Of a DNA stretch of 64,000 bases, positions 52,201-60,448 are shown in pieces. The stretch spans positions 5,542,501 to 5,606,500 of the forward strand of contig NZ_CP011509.1 of assembly GCF_001027285.1 (NCBI RefSeq). The letters are read 5' to 3'. Position 1 is the stretch's first letter. Each line of letters starts with the position of its first letter. Under the pieces are notes generated by a model, which saw only the letters and a list, made by a program, of their open reading frames with translations, made no database searches and was not told the origin of the DNA. The stretch comes from Archangium gephyra. Its GTDB lineage: Bacteria > Myxococcota > Myxococcia > Myxococcales > Myxococcaceae. The position numbers and the translations under genes were made by a program.

Positions 52201-52836
52201 CGCGGTACGCCCGTGCGCGGCTCGACGGAGCCGGTGGATCGCATCCAGGCGGTGATGGCCCTGGCCGCGGAGGCGGTGCTGCGCGAGGACCTCTCACTCT
52301 CGGCGCGGATGAACTACGGCCGCACGTATCAGCGGGAGAGCCGGGAGGCCGAGGCCCGCCTGCTCGAGGGCTATGCGGCGCTTGCCTGGAGGCCTGGCCC
52401 CTTCCTGCTGGTGGCGCGCTACGGCCTCACCCGGGAGCTGCTGCCCGGCGAGCGCTCCGTCTTCGGGGAACGTGGCCAGCAGATAATTTCACTGCTGCCG
52501 GCGGTGCGCCTGGGGGATCGCTTCGCGCTCGCGGCGGGGTTGCATGCGAGCCGCAGCAACCGCGACGATGTGGCGATATGGGTTCTCACCGGCTCCTTGC
52601 GTCCGTCAGTCCGGGTGGTAGGCGGTCTGGAGGTCGCGGTGGAGGCCGCGAGGCGGTCAGTGGCACCCGAGACCGAATCGTTGGGTTCGCTACGCGGCGA
52701 GGTGGCCTACCGGGTGGACGAGCGGCTGCGGGTAGCCGTGGGCTATACGCTGCTGGGGTTCACCGGGACGAGCTTGCCGGAGGAGGCACATGATGGGTCC
52801 GACAGGCTCTATCTCAGGGCGGAGCTGGCGTACTAG
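49243..52836 (+). CDS. Large outer-membrane beta-barrel protein with SdrD-B-like N-terminal domain
   Basis: A 1197-residue protein from TTG 49243, overlapping the previous stop. After the signal peptide (VLCLGVLLLPGVGRA) comes a short SdrD-B / Cna-B-type domain with GRVCRDLDGDGLCAPEEPGLAD and GRYHFAEVD, then Ig-like modules. Residues about 330-1197 are rich in alternating strands with turns such as RGRDYDIDYSAGRILL, ending in LRAELAY with a terminal aromatic, as expected for a large barrel. Proteins of this architecture export or display repeat proteins. I cannot name a characterised family. Confidence 0.78.
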   Translation: MRRASWVLCLGVLLLPGVGRAQLARAESPELAAAITGRVCRDLDGDGLCAPEEPGLADVRLVLATGREVRTDARGRYHFAEVDARGPDVTGGVHLRPGRQRLKVDARTLPPDSVATPEAVTVEVPWAAVVLQDFAVRSLPESTPSLALAYDTTPPSAAAVPGGVDFLVAGHASPGDEVTVGSLPAEVDARGDWRARVRLVPGENVLSITAFGPESTLRLFRQRIDVVSRQGGLLVIPREAEPAGVLRLPGSKDEPPASGPSSLLAEFPAGTRVRSPRGEVTVGTEGSALVPLVLIPGRNLVALEVQPPGERARTVTIQLEAVPRPFAVGLLDVEATLSPSTGNFRLRGRGAAHGEARLGPLSLVGELDLRDTDVDVLRERPVADWLRPRVPRLERAPDPDLAIAEWGDTSVGLTPNPTESRLRLEVRHERFGRVGLGTYRAQRAEGEVGRYHRPLFGPFAELATEWGQLRAGVNAFAGGLADPTRALSAMPAYEELRSTGGSLYYLGSSPVAEGSELLRVELRDGLTGLPLAERHLIRGRDYDIDYSAGRILLARPLSLLAGEPLLRADPFTAAPEPVLTVQYSALQSGPPADAAGGEAWTEWKGGRVSVSAVREQREGAPFLLLSGHARTTLGGYTLMAEVARSRGSAVMAERFGVSDDGGLTFLRPDEEGAASGGDALGLRLRGPGLFGTGSVDAAFRRRTEGFSDGTHADTRSFRQFSLRAVQPLGPWRLTLLGDERLSVDPRRPFAEGLLGARTLGVGWGYTAERWGVELSLRDSLLRASLEPGEGALLEGGRTSAGLQGHYVVNDWLRVSAGHRQALHQRGGGPGRVDDSFSSAGVDVKVGEEGRVGVRGGWGPQLGPLAWVQGTWRRGQDVYYGSHSVDVDGPDFGASRAVSGASTELEEGTRLFVEDVASHDANAVRLARAVGFQQTVFGALNVGARYERGLRHPLELPGSLRRDVASLSGQLLLERLRADGRMELRFERGTPVRGSTEPVDRIQAVMALAAEAVLREDLSLSARMNYGRTYQRESREAEARLLEGYAALAWRPGPFLLVARYGLTRELLPGERSVFGERGQQIISLLPAVRLGDRFALAAGLHASRSNRDDVAIWVLTGSLRPSVRVVGGLEVAVEAARRSVAPETESLGSLRGEVAYRVDERLRVAVGYTLLGFTGTSLPEEAHDGSDRLYLRAELAY

Positions 52837-52849
52837 GTGGGGCGCGCGC

Positions 52850-55800
52850 GTGCGGCTCCTGTCCCTGTGCGTGCTGGCGGGAGGGGTGATGTTCGCCGCC
52901 GCCAGGGCGCATGCCGACTGGCGCACGGACCTGTCCGTGAAGGAGCAACCCAACCACCTCCTCGAGGTGTGGGGGCCGGGGCACTTCTCGGTTGGCTTCG
53001 GAGAAGGGGCGTACCTGTTCGTGGACGGGGGCCTCACGCGGCAAACCGATGGGGGCTCGCCTGCCGGCATCTATCACCAGCAGCCCGAGGACTGCTTCGT
53101 CTCCGTCAGCCAGGAGCCAGGGGGGAACCGGAGCGCGGTGGGGGCGGATGGGGGCCCGTGCGGACCCAACGGACTCCCCCTCGTCCCAGACGATGGCCAG
53201 GTCGTGCGGATGAAGCACGCGCAGGATGGCGGAGCCGTGGCGGTGGTGGCGTTTGGCTCGGGTGACAAGGTGGCCTACGCATCGACCAGGAGCGCCTACG
53301 ACTCCTCTTCCTTCTATTCGGTTCCCCTCTCTGGCACGACGCTGCGCCCCAGTGGTGTGCTCGGGGTGGCGCGGGTGGGCAGCGCGGTCTATGGACTCCT
53401 TGGCTCGACGCTGACCAATTCGAACGTCAACTGGATCGATCTCAACAATCCCACCTGGCTGGAGCCCCGGAGCCAGGCGGGTTTGCCGTCCGCCGTCGTG
53501 CAGGCGATCGAGGTGTTCTCCGCTGGCGAGCCGGCGAGGCCCTATGCCGTGGTGGGTACCCAGCACGCGCTGCTGCAGGGCTCGCTGGCTTCCACCCCGG
53601 AGCCGATCCGGCCGGTCCTCCAGCTCGGGGATGATGCGGGCGTGCTCGGTGTCTCCATGAACGTGGGCGCTGGAAGCGCCGCCGGACGGGGCTTTGGCAT
53701 GGCCATCGTGGGGTTGTCGGACGGTGGCAGAGAGGTGCTGAGTCCGGTCCCCTCGCTCTCGGCGACGGATGCGGGGACGGTGTGGCGGGTCAGGAGTGTT
53801 CCGAAGTTCGTCACGGAGGCTCCCTTGATGGCGGTGGCCTGCGCGGAGGCGAGCTACTGCGTCTTCTCCGCCGACAAGGCCGATGGGGGCAACCTCTTCG
53901 TCTACACCAACGACGCGAGCCCGGAGCTGTCCGTCCTGGTCTCGGACGGAGGCGTGGTGGACGCCGGGACCTCCGGGACGGAGAGCGTGGTGATGCTCGA
54001 CGAGGGCGGGCGCTACCAGCTCACCTTCTCGGCGAAGGATCTGGATGGAGATCCAGTGCTGGTGACGGCTCCGCCGCCGGGCGGGTCCACGGGGGGATGG
54101 ACGGCGGTGCGCAACGCCGGACAGCTGCCGGGGGAGCTCGCGGTCTGGGACGTCACCACCGCTCCCGCCTGCGAGTCCCGGATGCTGGGGAGCTTCACGG
54201 TCTCCGCCTCGGATGGACTGGCGCGGCATGATGCGATCGAGACCGTCAACGTGTACGTGAAACACGCGCAGTCGCCGGAGCCGCCCACGGTGGTGTTCGC
54301 CGATGGGGGCACGCTCCCGAGCAGCGGGGCCGTGAGCCAGTTGCTCCCGGGGGGGCCTCCCCTGACGCTGCGGATGGTCGGCGGTGGCACGACGGCCGCG
54401 GGCTGCGTGCTCCATCCGAAATGGGAGCCGCTCTTCTCGGGCACGGGGGTTCCATCGCTGGCGCAGGATGGGGGCACCGCCGTGATCACGCCGCCGGACA
54501 AGTTCTGTTCTCCGACGGCCGGGAGCTTCGGTTTCCAGCTCAGCGTGACGGATGACGGAGGCCTCTCCAACGCCCGGACGTTCAGCGTGAGCATGGCTCC
54601 CTGGGGCAGCAGGCCGAACGCGGTCTTCGACGCGGGCTCGAGCGAAGAGCTCGAGGCGGGCGAGTCGCGGGTCCTCGAGCCCCTCCACCCCATCCACGTG
54701 TGCATGGATGGAACGTCTCCCGCCCCGGAGGTGGCCACCGAATGGCACCTGACGCTGCCGGATGGCAGCGCACCGGGTGACGGCATCACGTTCCGGGATG
54801 AGGGCACGCGGTTCGTGGTGGCCACGCCGGAATGCATCGATGCGGACCTGGTGGTCACCGCCCGGCACCAGCTGGTGTCCGCCGAGGACCTCACCGGTCC
54901 GGTTTCGCAACACCACCTGCGCGTCCGTGCCGCGTTGAGGGACTTCGACGAGGGCTCGCTCCTGCTCGATCCCGAAGTGAGCGCCTCGGGTGAGCTGCGA
55001 GTGGACGTGGATTCGAATCTCAACTGTCCCACGCGTCGTGGACTGCGCGCGGAGGTGTGGCTCGAGCGCCAGGATGGCGGCGTCCTGATGGTGCCGGAGA
55101 AGGTGTCCATCCCCGGGACCTGGAAGGTTCCCCTGGGGACGGGGTGCGGCCGGCCCCTGCTGTTGAAGGGAGTGATGGAGGACGACGGAGGCCAGCGGTC
55201 CACGGTGCTCCAGCAGGAGGTCTCGACACTCCGGGTGGACGCGGGGCTGGCGCCGCTGCCGGAAGGGGCGGCCCTGGTCGCCCGGTGTGGAGAGCAGGCC
55301 CGCGCCACACTGACCCAGACCTTCCCGCCGGGCACCTGCCAGACGCCGGAGGTCACCTGGGTACAGGAGCGGGATGGAGGCCCCGCGCTCGAGCAGGACG
55401 TGCTGTCGGGCGCGACGGTGTCGCTGGCCACTCGGGAGACCGGGTTGGACTCGCTGGTGGGCAAGTCGGTGCGGATGCAGGTGACGGCGAGCGCGGGCCC
55501 GGACAACGAGGTCTCGCATCAGCTGACCGTGCCCATCACCGTGGAGCCCTTCGTGAGGGTGCGCCGCCGCACCGAGCTGCCCGCCGTCTCGGAGACGGGG
55601 CTCGTCGGCGTCTCGGTGGACCTCTTCAACACCACCTCCTGCGGGGTGACGGGCGTGAGCTACGTGGAGCGCCTGGAGGGCCTGACGTACGTGGAGGGCA
55701 GCGCGAAGTTCGATGGCCAGTCCATCGAGGCCACCTGGGAGTCGGGGGCGCTCACCGTGACGGGGTTGACCCTGGCGGGCGAGAGCACCGGGAAGCTCAC

Positions 55801-56017
55801 CTACGTGGCGCGTCCGCACCTGGTGGGCGATCGCCGCATGGAGGGCGATGCCTTCCTGGGCACCGAGGTCATCTCGATGCGGGAGCCCCCGGGGCCCCAG
55901 GTGCCGGACACCGGCTGTGGCTGCTCCGGCTCGGGTCCGGGCCCGGTGCTGTTCGCGCTCGGGGCCCTGGTGGCGGCCGTGCGCCGCCGCCGCACGCGTC
56001 CTACAGGCCGAAGCTGA
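52850..56017 (+). CDS. Large MYXO-CTERM surface protein
   Basis: A 1055-residue protein from GTG 52850, 14 nt after the barrel gene; ATG 52790 overlapping that gene is less likely because the signal peptide (LLSLCVLAGGVMFAAARAHA) starts at the GTG. The middle is beta-rich and unusually Asp/Gly-rich, with frequent DGG triplets and repeated fibronectin- or cadherin-like segments (YQLTFSAKDLDGDPVLV). The C terminus is a canonical MYXO-CTERM signal: PDTGCGCSGSG, a hydrophobic stretch and RRRR. It should be lipid-modified or anchored on the outer surface by the myxobacterial sorting system. Confidence 0.85.
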   Translation: MRLLSLCVLAGGVMFAAARAHADWRTDLSVKEQPNHLLEVWGPGHFSVGFGEGAYLFVDGGLTRQTDGGSPAGIYHQQPEDCFVSVSQEPGGNRSAVGADGGPCGPNGLPLVPDDGQVVRMKHAQDGGAVAVVAFGSGDKVAYASTRSAYDSSSFYSVPLSGTTLRPSGVLGVARVGSAVYGLLGSTLTNSNVNWIDLNNPTWLEPRSQAGLPSAVVQAIEVFSAGEPARPYAVVGTQHALLQGSLASTPEPIRPVLQLGDDAGVLGVSMNVGAGSAAGRGFGMAIVGLSDGGREVLSPVPSLSATDAGTVWRVRSVPKFVTEAPLMAVACAEASYCVFSADKADGGNLFVYTNDASPELSVLVSDGGVVDAGTSGTESVVMLDEGGRYQLTFSAKDLDGDPVLVTAPPPGGSTGGWTAVRNAGQLPGELAVWDVTTAPACESRMLGSFTVSASDGLARHDAIETVNVYVKHAQSPEPPTVVFADGGTLPSSGAVSQLLPGGPPLTLRMVGGGTTAAGCVLHPKWEPLFSGTGVPSLAQDGGTAVITPPDKFCSPTAGSFGFQLSVTDDGGLSNARTFSVSMAPWGSRPNAVFDAGSSEELEAGESRVLEPLHPIHVCMDGTSPAPEVATEWHLTLPDGSAPGDGITFRDEGTRFVVATPECIDADLVVTARHQLVSAEDLTGPVSQHHLRVRAALRDFDEGSLLLDPEVSASGELRVDVDSNLNCPTRRGLRAEVWLERQDGGVLMVPEKVSIPGTWKVPLGTGCGRPLLLKGVMEDDGGQRSTVLQQEVSTLRVDAGLAPLPEGAALVARCGEQARATLTQTFPPGTCQTPEVTWVQERDGGPALEQDVLSGATVSLATRETGLDSLVGKSVRMQVTASAGPDNEVSHQLTVPITVEPFVRVRRRTELPAVSETGLVGVSVDLFNTTSCGVTGVSYVERLEGLTYVEGSAKFDGQSIEATWESGALTVTGLTLAGESTGKLTYVARPHLVGDRRMEGDAFLGTEVISMREPPGPQVPDTGCGCSGSGPGPVLFALGALVAAVRRRRTRPTGRS

Positions 56018-57895
56018 TGCGGCTGCGGTTGGTGGTGCCCGGCTCGTCGCGCCGCTCCTCCAGCACGCCGATCAGCTCCAGGCCCCGCAGCGTGGCCAGC
56101 ACGCCGCGCTCGGGCAGCTCCGTGATGCTCAGCAGGTCCGCCACCGTCTTGCTGCCGTCCGTGTAGGCCAGCAGCAGCGCCTGCGGCCCCTTGAGCTTCA
56201 GCTCGTGCAATCCGTAGGGCGGGGCCGCCGCGGGGAAGAGCCGGCGCGTGCGTGGCATGTGCTGGCGCAACGTCTCCAGCGGCTCGGAGCGCAGCACGCC
56301 CTCGAGGATGAGATCCCCGGGGAACACCGACAGCTTCACCAGGCCCAGGCGCGGCGGACGCGTGGGGCTGAAGCCGTAGGCTCCCTCGGTCCACGAGAAG
56401 GTGGACCAGAGGATCTCCTTCACCTGCTCCTCGATGAGCTGGGGGTACTTGCGCGCATCCAGCAAGCCCAGGCGCATCATCGCCTCGCTGGTGCGGAGGT
56501 TCTGCTCGCGGGCGAGGGTGACCACCGCCTGCAGCTTCGCCTCCGGCAGCACGCCCCGGCGCACGCAGAAGCGGGCGAACCGCTCGTGGGCGAGGTTGGA
56601 GGCCGCGTACACCGGACGGCCCGCCTCGAAGTAGACGACCTTCAGCACGGAGCCCTGCTTGAGCTTGAGCTCTCCGCTGTGGCGCGCCTCGTAGTAGGCG
56701 TTGAGCAGCCGGGGAACGCTGGTGTTCTTCAGGTCTCCGGAGAGCGACCACTCGGGCGGGGGACGGCGGCCGGGGCCGGACGCGGCCGGCTTGTTCCACA
56801 CCTTCTCGCGCTCTCCGAAGGGCAGGGCGAGCCCGGGCTCGGGATCCGAGGCCGTCTCCTGGACCGCGGCCGGTGCTGGCGCCTCGGCGGCGGGCGCGAG
56901 CGCCTCCAACGCCTCGAAGGCCTCGGTGGCGGGGGGGGAGCCGGCGCCTCGGTGGCGGGCGCGAGCGCCTCCAGCGCCTCGAGCTCCTCGGCGGAGGGCA
57001 GCGGTGTCGCCCTCTCGACGGTGGGCTCGAGGGCTTCCAGCGCCTGGAGCTCCTCGGCGGAGGGGGGCGGTGCCGGCGCCTCCTCTATCTGCTGGGCGAG
57101 CGCGTCCAACGCCTCGAGCTCCTCGGAGGAGAGCGCCATGGTGGGCGTCTTGTCGTCCGACGCGAGCTCCTCCAGGCCCTCGAGCTCCTCGAGGTCCTCC
57201 GTCTTGAGGGTGACGGGGCGCGCCCCCTGTGCGAACGCAGGCGCCTGCTCATCCGGGCCGGGCCCGGGCTCGGGCTCGGGTGTGGCCTCCACCTCGGCCG
57301 GGGCTTCGCCGCCCATGGGATCCTGGGCCTCCTCGACGAGCGCGAGCCCCTCGATGACGGGGGCGTGCTCCTCGGCAGGGGAGCTGAAGACGGGCTCGTC
57401 GTCGCTGGAGGTGAAGCCCGGCTCGTCCTCGGGAGAGGTGAAGACGGGCTCGTCGTCCATGTCCAGCAGCGCGGCGTCCTCGAAGACGACCACCTCGTCC
57501 TCGTCCTCGCCGGAGGGAGGGGGCGGCAGGGGACGGGTGAGGCCGCACAGCTGCTCGACGGACTCCAGCAGTTGCAGCAGCTCGAAGGGTTTCTCGAAGA
57601 AGGCGCGGGCGCCGTGGACCTCGGTGGCCTCGCGGGCGAAGCGGTCTCCCTTGAAGACGCCGCTGACGGCGACGGCGGGGATGGCGTGGTCCCGGAGCGC
57701 GGAGAGCACGGCGCTGCCCCTCATGTCGGGCAGCAGCAGGTCCACCACCGCGGCATGGAAGGCCGCCGGGCGCAAGAGGGCGAGCGCGGCCTCGCCGGTA
57801 TGGACGGCCGTGGCCTCATGGCCGCGGCTTTCGGCCGCGGCGACCATGAGGGAGGCGAGTTCGGGGTGATCCTCGACGATCAGCAGTCGCGCCAT
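56001..57895 (-). CDS. Receiver-DUF4388 protein, frameshifted in a C run
   Basis: ATG 57895 opens a receiver (VEDHPE; Asp in VVDLLLPDMRG), then a long Glu/Ala/Pro linker with repeats such as LSSEELEALDALA. At the 8-C run (8 G on the plus strand, 56931-56938) the frame breaks. The other frame continues the same linker pattern (ATEAFEALEALAPAAEA). It then encodes a DUF4388 domain (WSLSGDLKNTSVPRLLNAYY, VVYFEAGRPVYAASN) and ends at 56001. One extra base gives a 631-residue protein. DUF4388 proteins act in gliding and signalling networks of Deltaproteobacteria. As read, the product would end in Arg/Pro-rich nonsense at 56729, and an internal ATG 56909 could make the second half alone. It ends inside the last codons of the MYXO-CTERM gene (17 bp overlap). 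Confidence 0.8.
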
Positions 57896-57923
57896 GGGGG
57901 GTGGGCACCATACCATTCGATTC

Positions 57924-58310
57924 ATGGACGTTCAGGGCTTCCACCATCTGGCCATCCAGGTTCGGGACGTAGAAAAGGTCACCGCCTTCTACCGGGAGGT
58001 GCTGGGCTTTTCTGAGCTCAAAAGGCACCACCGGCCGGACGGCTCGCTGCGCAGCATCTGGGTCGAGGTGCCGGGAGGCGGTTTCCTGGCCCTGGAGGAG
58101 GTGACGGGGCAGCCCGAGCCGGGCCCCTTCCGCAACGAGCAGCCGGGCCTCTTCCTGCTGGCCTTCCGCATCTCCAAGGCCGGGCGGGCGGGGGCGGTGG
58201 AGGCCCTGGCCCGGGCCGGGGTGCCGCTGGAGAACGAGACGCGCTGGACGGTGTACGTCCGGGACCCCGAGGGGAACCGGGTGGCGCTCAGTCACCACCC
58301 GGAGGACTGA
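57924..58310 (+). CDS. VOC / glyoxalase superfamily protein
   Basis: A 128-residue protein with two beta-alpha-beta-beta-beta modules. FHHLAIQVRDVEKVTAFYREVLGF gives the first metal-binding His; a Glu in FLALEEV and one in VYVRDPEGNRVAL are likely further ligands. Members include glyoxalase I, dioxygenases and antibiotic-binding proteins; the substrate cannot be told. ATG 57924 lies 7 nt after TACCAT with no Shine-Dalgarno. It is divergent from the receiver-DUF4388 gene with only 28 bp between starts. Confidence 0.85.
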   Translation: MDVQGFHHLAIQVRDVEKVTAFYREVLGFSELKRHHRPDGSLRSIWVEVPGGGFLALEEVTGQPEPGPFRNEQPGLFLLAFRISKAGRAGAVEALARAGVPLENETRWTVYVRDPEGNRVALSHHPED

Positions 58311-58365
58311 GGGCTCAGGCGCGCCTTGCGGAAGGCGGCGGGGGGCGGCTACAAGCCGTGCCGTC

Positions 58366-59685
58366 ATGCGCCTGGGCGAACTGCTCCTTCAGGAAAACGT
58401 CATCACCCCCGAGGCGCTGGAGGAGGCGCTCGAGTCCCAGGTCGTCCATGGCGGCCGGCTCGGGACGAACCTCGTCGAGCTGGGCCTGCTGTCCGAGCAG
58501 GAGCTGGCCCGGTTGCTGGGCAAGCAGCACAACGTGGCCTCCGCCTCGGGCGAGATGGTGCCGGATCCGCGCGCGCTGGAGCTGGTGGACATCAACGAGG
58601 CGGACGAGAAGGACTACCTGCCGATGCGGGTGGACGCCACGCGGATGAGCGTGGCGGTCATCAACCCCCAGGATCTCGAGACGCTGGATGCGCTGGCCTT
58701 CAGGACGGGCAAGCGCGTGGTGCCGGTGGTCATCCCCGAGTTCCGGATGAACCAGCTGCAGCGGCGCTACTGCAAGGCGTTCCGGGCGATGCGGGCCATC
58801 GACATGAACGCCGTGCGGCCCTCGCGCGCGCAGCAGGAGGCGCAGAAGGCGGCCGCGGCGGAGCAATCCCCGGACCTCATCAGCGAGGAGGAGTTCCAGT
58901 CGCTCTACGCGCGGGCGCTCACCGGTGGGGGGGCGCCCCCGGGGGCGGAGCCGGTGTTGGACCTGGTGGAGATGGTGGAGGACGAGGCCCCGGCCCCGAT
59001 CGTCGAGGGGTACGTGACCGAGGCGCCGGTGGAGCTGCCGCCCCTGGAGGTGCCGGAGCTGTTGCCGGAAGCGCTGGTGCTGGAGGAGGCCCCGCCCCCG
59101 GTGGCACCGCCGAAGCCGCCGCCGCCTGTCCCCGCGCCGCCCCCGGTGGCGTCCGTGCGGCCCCGCGCGCCGGTGGTGGCGCCGGAGCCGCCGCCCACGC
59201 CGCTCACCTTCGCGGAGGCGCAGGCGGAGCTGGGGCGCAGCCTGGATCGCGAGCAGGTGGCCACCACGGTGCTGCGCTTCGCGCTGGGCAAGTGGAAGCG
59301 CAGCCTGCTGTTGAGCGTGCAGGGCAACCTGGTGACGGGCTGGCGCGGCATGGGGCAGGGGGTGCGCGAGGCCGCGGTGAAGCGCATCGGCATTGGCCTG
59401 CAGGCGCCGAGCACCTTCCGGCTGGTGCGCGACACGCGCTCGCACTACGTGGGCCCGGTGCGCCGGGACGCGGCCTCGGGCCTCTTCTACAAGTTGCTGG
59501 GAGGCGACTACCCGACGACGGCCGTCATCCTCCCGCTGCTGGTGCGCGGCAAGCTGGTGCACCTGCTGTACGTGGACAACGGGCCCGGACAGCTCACCCC
59601 GCCCGACGTGGGTGAGCTGCTCATCCTCTCGCAGGGCGTGAACCGCTCGTACGAGGCGATGATCCGGCGCCGCAAGAGCGCGTGA
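58366..59685 (+). CDS. PilB/GspE N-terminal-like (MshEN) protein with C-terminal sensory-like domain
   Basis: A 439-residue protein. Residues 1-150 match the N-terminal domain of type IV pilus and type II secretion ATPases (LGELLLQENVITPEALEEAL, LLSEQELARLLGKQHNV, AVINPQDLETLDALAF). In some ATPases this domain binds c-di-GMP. The ATPase core is missing. A Pro/Glu-rich linker (about 165-290) leads to a C-terminal GAF-like module (RDTRSHYVGPVRRDAASG, LVHLLYVDNGPGQLTP). It may be a regulatory partner for pili or gliding. ATG 58366 lies 10 nt after TACAAG and has no Shine-Dalgarno. Confidence 0.82.
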   Translation: MRLGELLLQENVITPEALEEALESQVVHGGRLGTNLVELGLLSEQELARLLGKQHNVASASGEMVPDPRALELVDINEADEKDYLPMRVDATRMSVAVINPQDLETLDALAFRTGKRVVPVVIPEFRMNQLQRRYCKAFRAMRAIDMNAVRPSRAQQEAQKAAAAEQSPDLISEEEFQSLYARALTGGGAPPGAEPVLDLVEMVEDEAPAPIVEGYVTEAPVELPPLEVPELLPEALVLEEAPPPVAPPKPPPPVPAPPPVASVRPRAPVVAPEPPPTPLTFAEAQAELGRSLDREQVATTVLRFALGKWKRSLLLSVQGNLVTGWRGMGQGVREAAVKRIGIGLQAPSTFRLVRDTRSHYVGPVRRDAASGLFYKLLGGDYPTTAVILPLLVRGKLVHLLYVDNGPGQLTPPDVGELLILSQGVNRSYEAMIRRRKSA

Positions 59686-59721
59686 GCCGGCCGGAGTCCG
59701 GCGCGGCTCGTCCGGCTCCGC

Positions 59722-60423
59722 TCAGAGGCGCAGGCCGGCGAACAGCTGCACGTTGAAGCCGCTCAGACTCCAGGTGGACTGCGAGTCGGAGATGGTCACG
59801 TTGCCGGCCCGGGCGCTGTAGGTGTACTGGCCGGACGAGTAGCGCAGGCGGCCCTCGGCACCGAAGAAGAGGTTGTCGTTGAAGAAGTACTTGCCGCCGA
59901 GGCCCAGGCCCACCGAGGGGCCCACGTCGCTGCCCACGTACTCGAAGCTGGTACCGGAGACGTCGCCAGCCACGCGGGTGGTGGTGATGGTGGCGCCCAC
60001 GAGCGCCAGCCCGTACAGGTCCACCTTCTCCAGGCCGGGCGAGTTGCCCGGCAGCAGGTGGTAGGTGGCGCGGGCGTGCGGCGAGTAGAACATGTTGCTC
60101 CAGCTATAGCCGGTGAGCGTGTTGAGCAGGAGGCAGGCGGTGAAACAGACACCGGCCTGGAACTCACCGCCCAGGGCCAGCACGCCCGGGCCCAGCTGCA
60201 GCACGCCCACGTCCACGCCCACGCCCACGTCGACGAAGGCCAGCACGATGTCCGCGTTGAGCACGCCGCGCACGTCGATGTCGCCCACGCCCTGCAGGCC
60301 GTTGAGCCGGGGCGCGGTGGGCGCCGCCTGGGTCTCCGCCGCGGACGTCTGGGCCTGCTGGGCCCGGGCGGACGTCACCGTCAGCAGCGAGGCCAGGCAC
60401 AGCATTGCGATTCTTCCCTGCAT
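59722..60423 (-). CDS. Small outer-membrane barrel-like protein
   Basis: A 233-residue protein from ATG 60423 after GGAGGGG. Signal peptide (MLCLASLLTVTSARA) then short amphipathic strands: a Val/Gly-rich block with VDVGVGVDVGVLQLGPG, and repeated aromatic-ended strands toward the end (LFFGAEGRLRYSSGQYTY, FNVQLFAGLRL). Two Cys in the middle (GVCFTACLLL) could form a disulfide. It resembles small 8-strand barrels but no family was recognised. The stop of the pseudokinase gene lies 26 bp upstream on the same strand, so co-transcription is likely. Confidence 0.72.
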   Translation of the reverse strand: MQGRIAMLCLASLLTVTSARAQQAQTSAAETQAAPTAPRLNGLQGVGDIDVRGVLNADIVLAFVDVGVGVDVGVLQLGPGVLALGGEFQAGVCFTACLLLNTLTGYSWSNMFYSPHARATYHLLPGNSPGLEKVDLYGLALVGATITTTRVAGDVSGTSFEYVGSDVGPSVGLGLGGKYFFNDNLFFGAEGRLRYSSGQYTYSARAGNVTISDSQSTWSLSGFNVQLFAGLRL

Positions 60424-60448
60424 TTCTTCCCCTCCAGTGGGTGTCTCG

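Noticed and set aside
52790..52849. ATG 52790 as the start of the large MYXO-CTERM protein
   Set aside because: It would overlap the barrel gene by 47 bp and place 20 charged residues before the signal peptide; GTG 52850 fits better.
56001..56909. Independent 302-residue DUF4388 gene
   Set aside because: It has no ribosome site and its N terminus continues the Glu/Ala linker of the upstream frame, so a frameshift in one gene is simpler.
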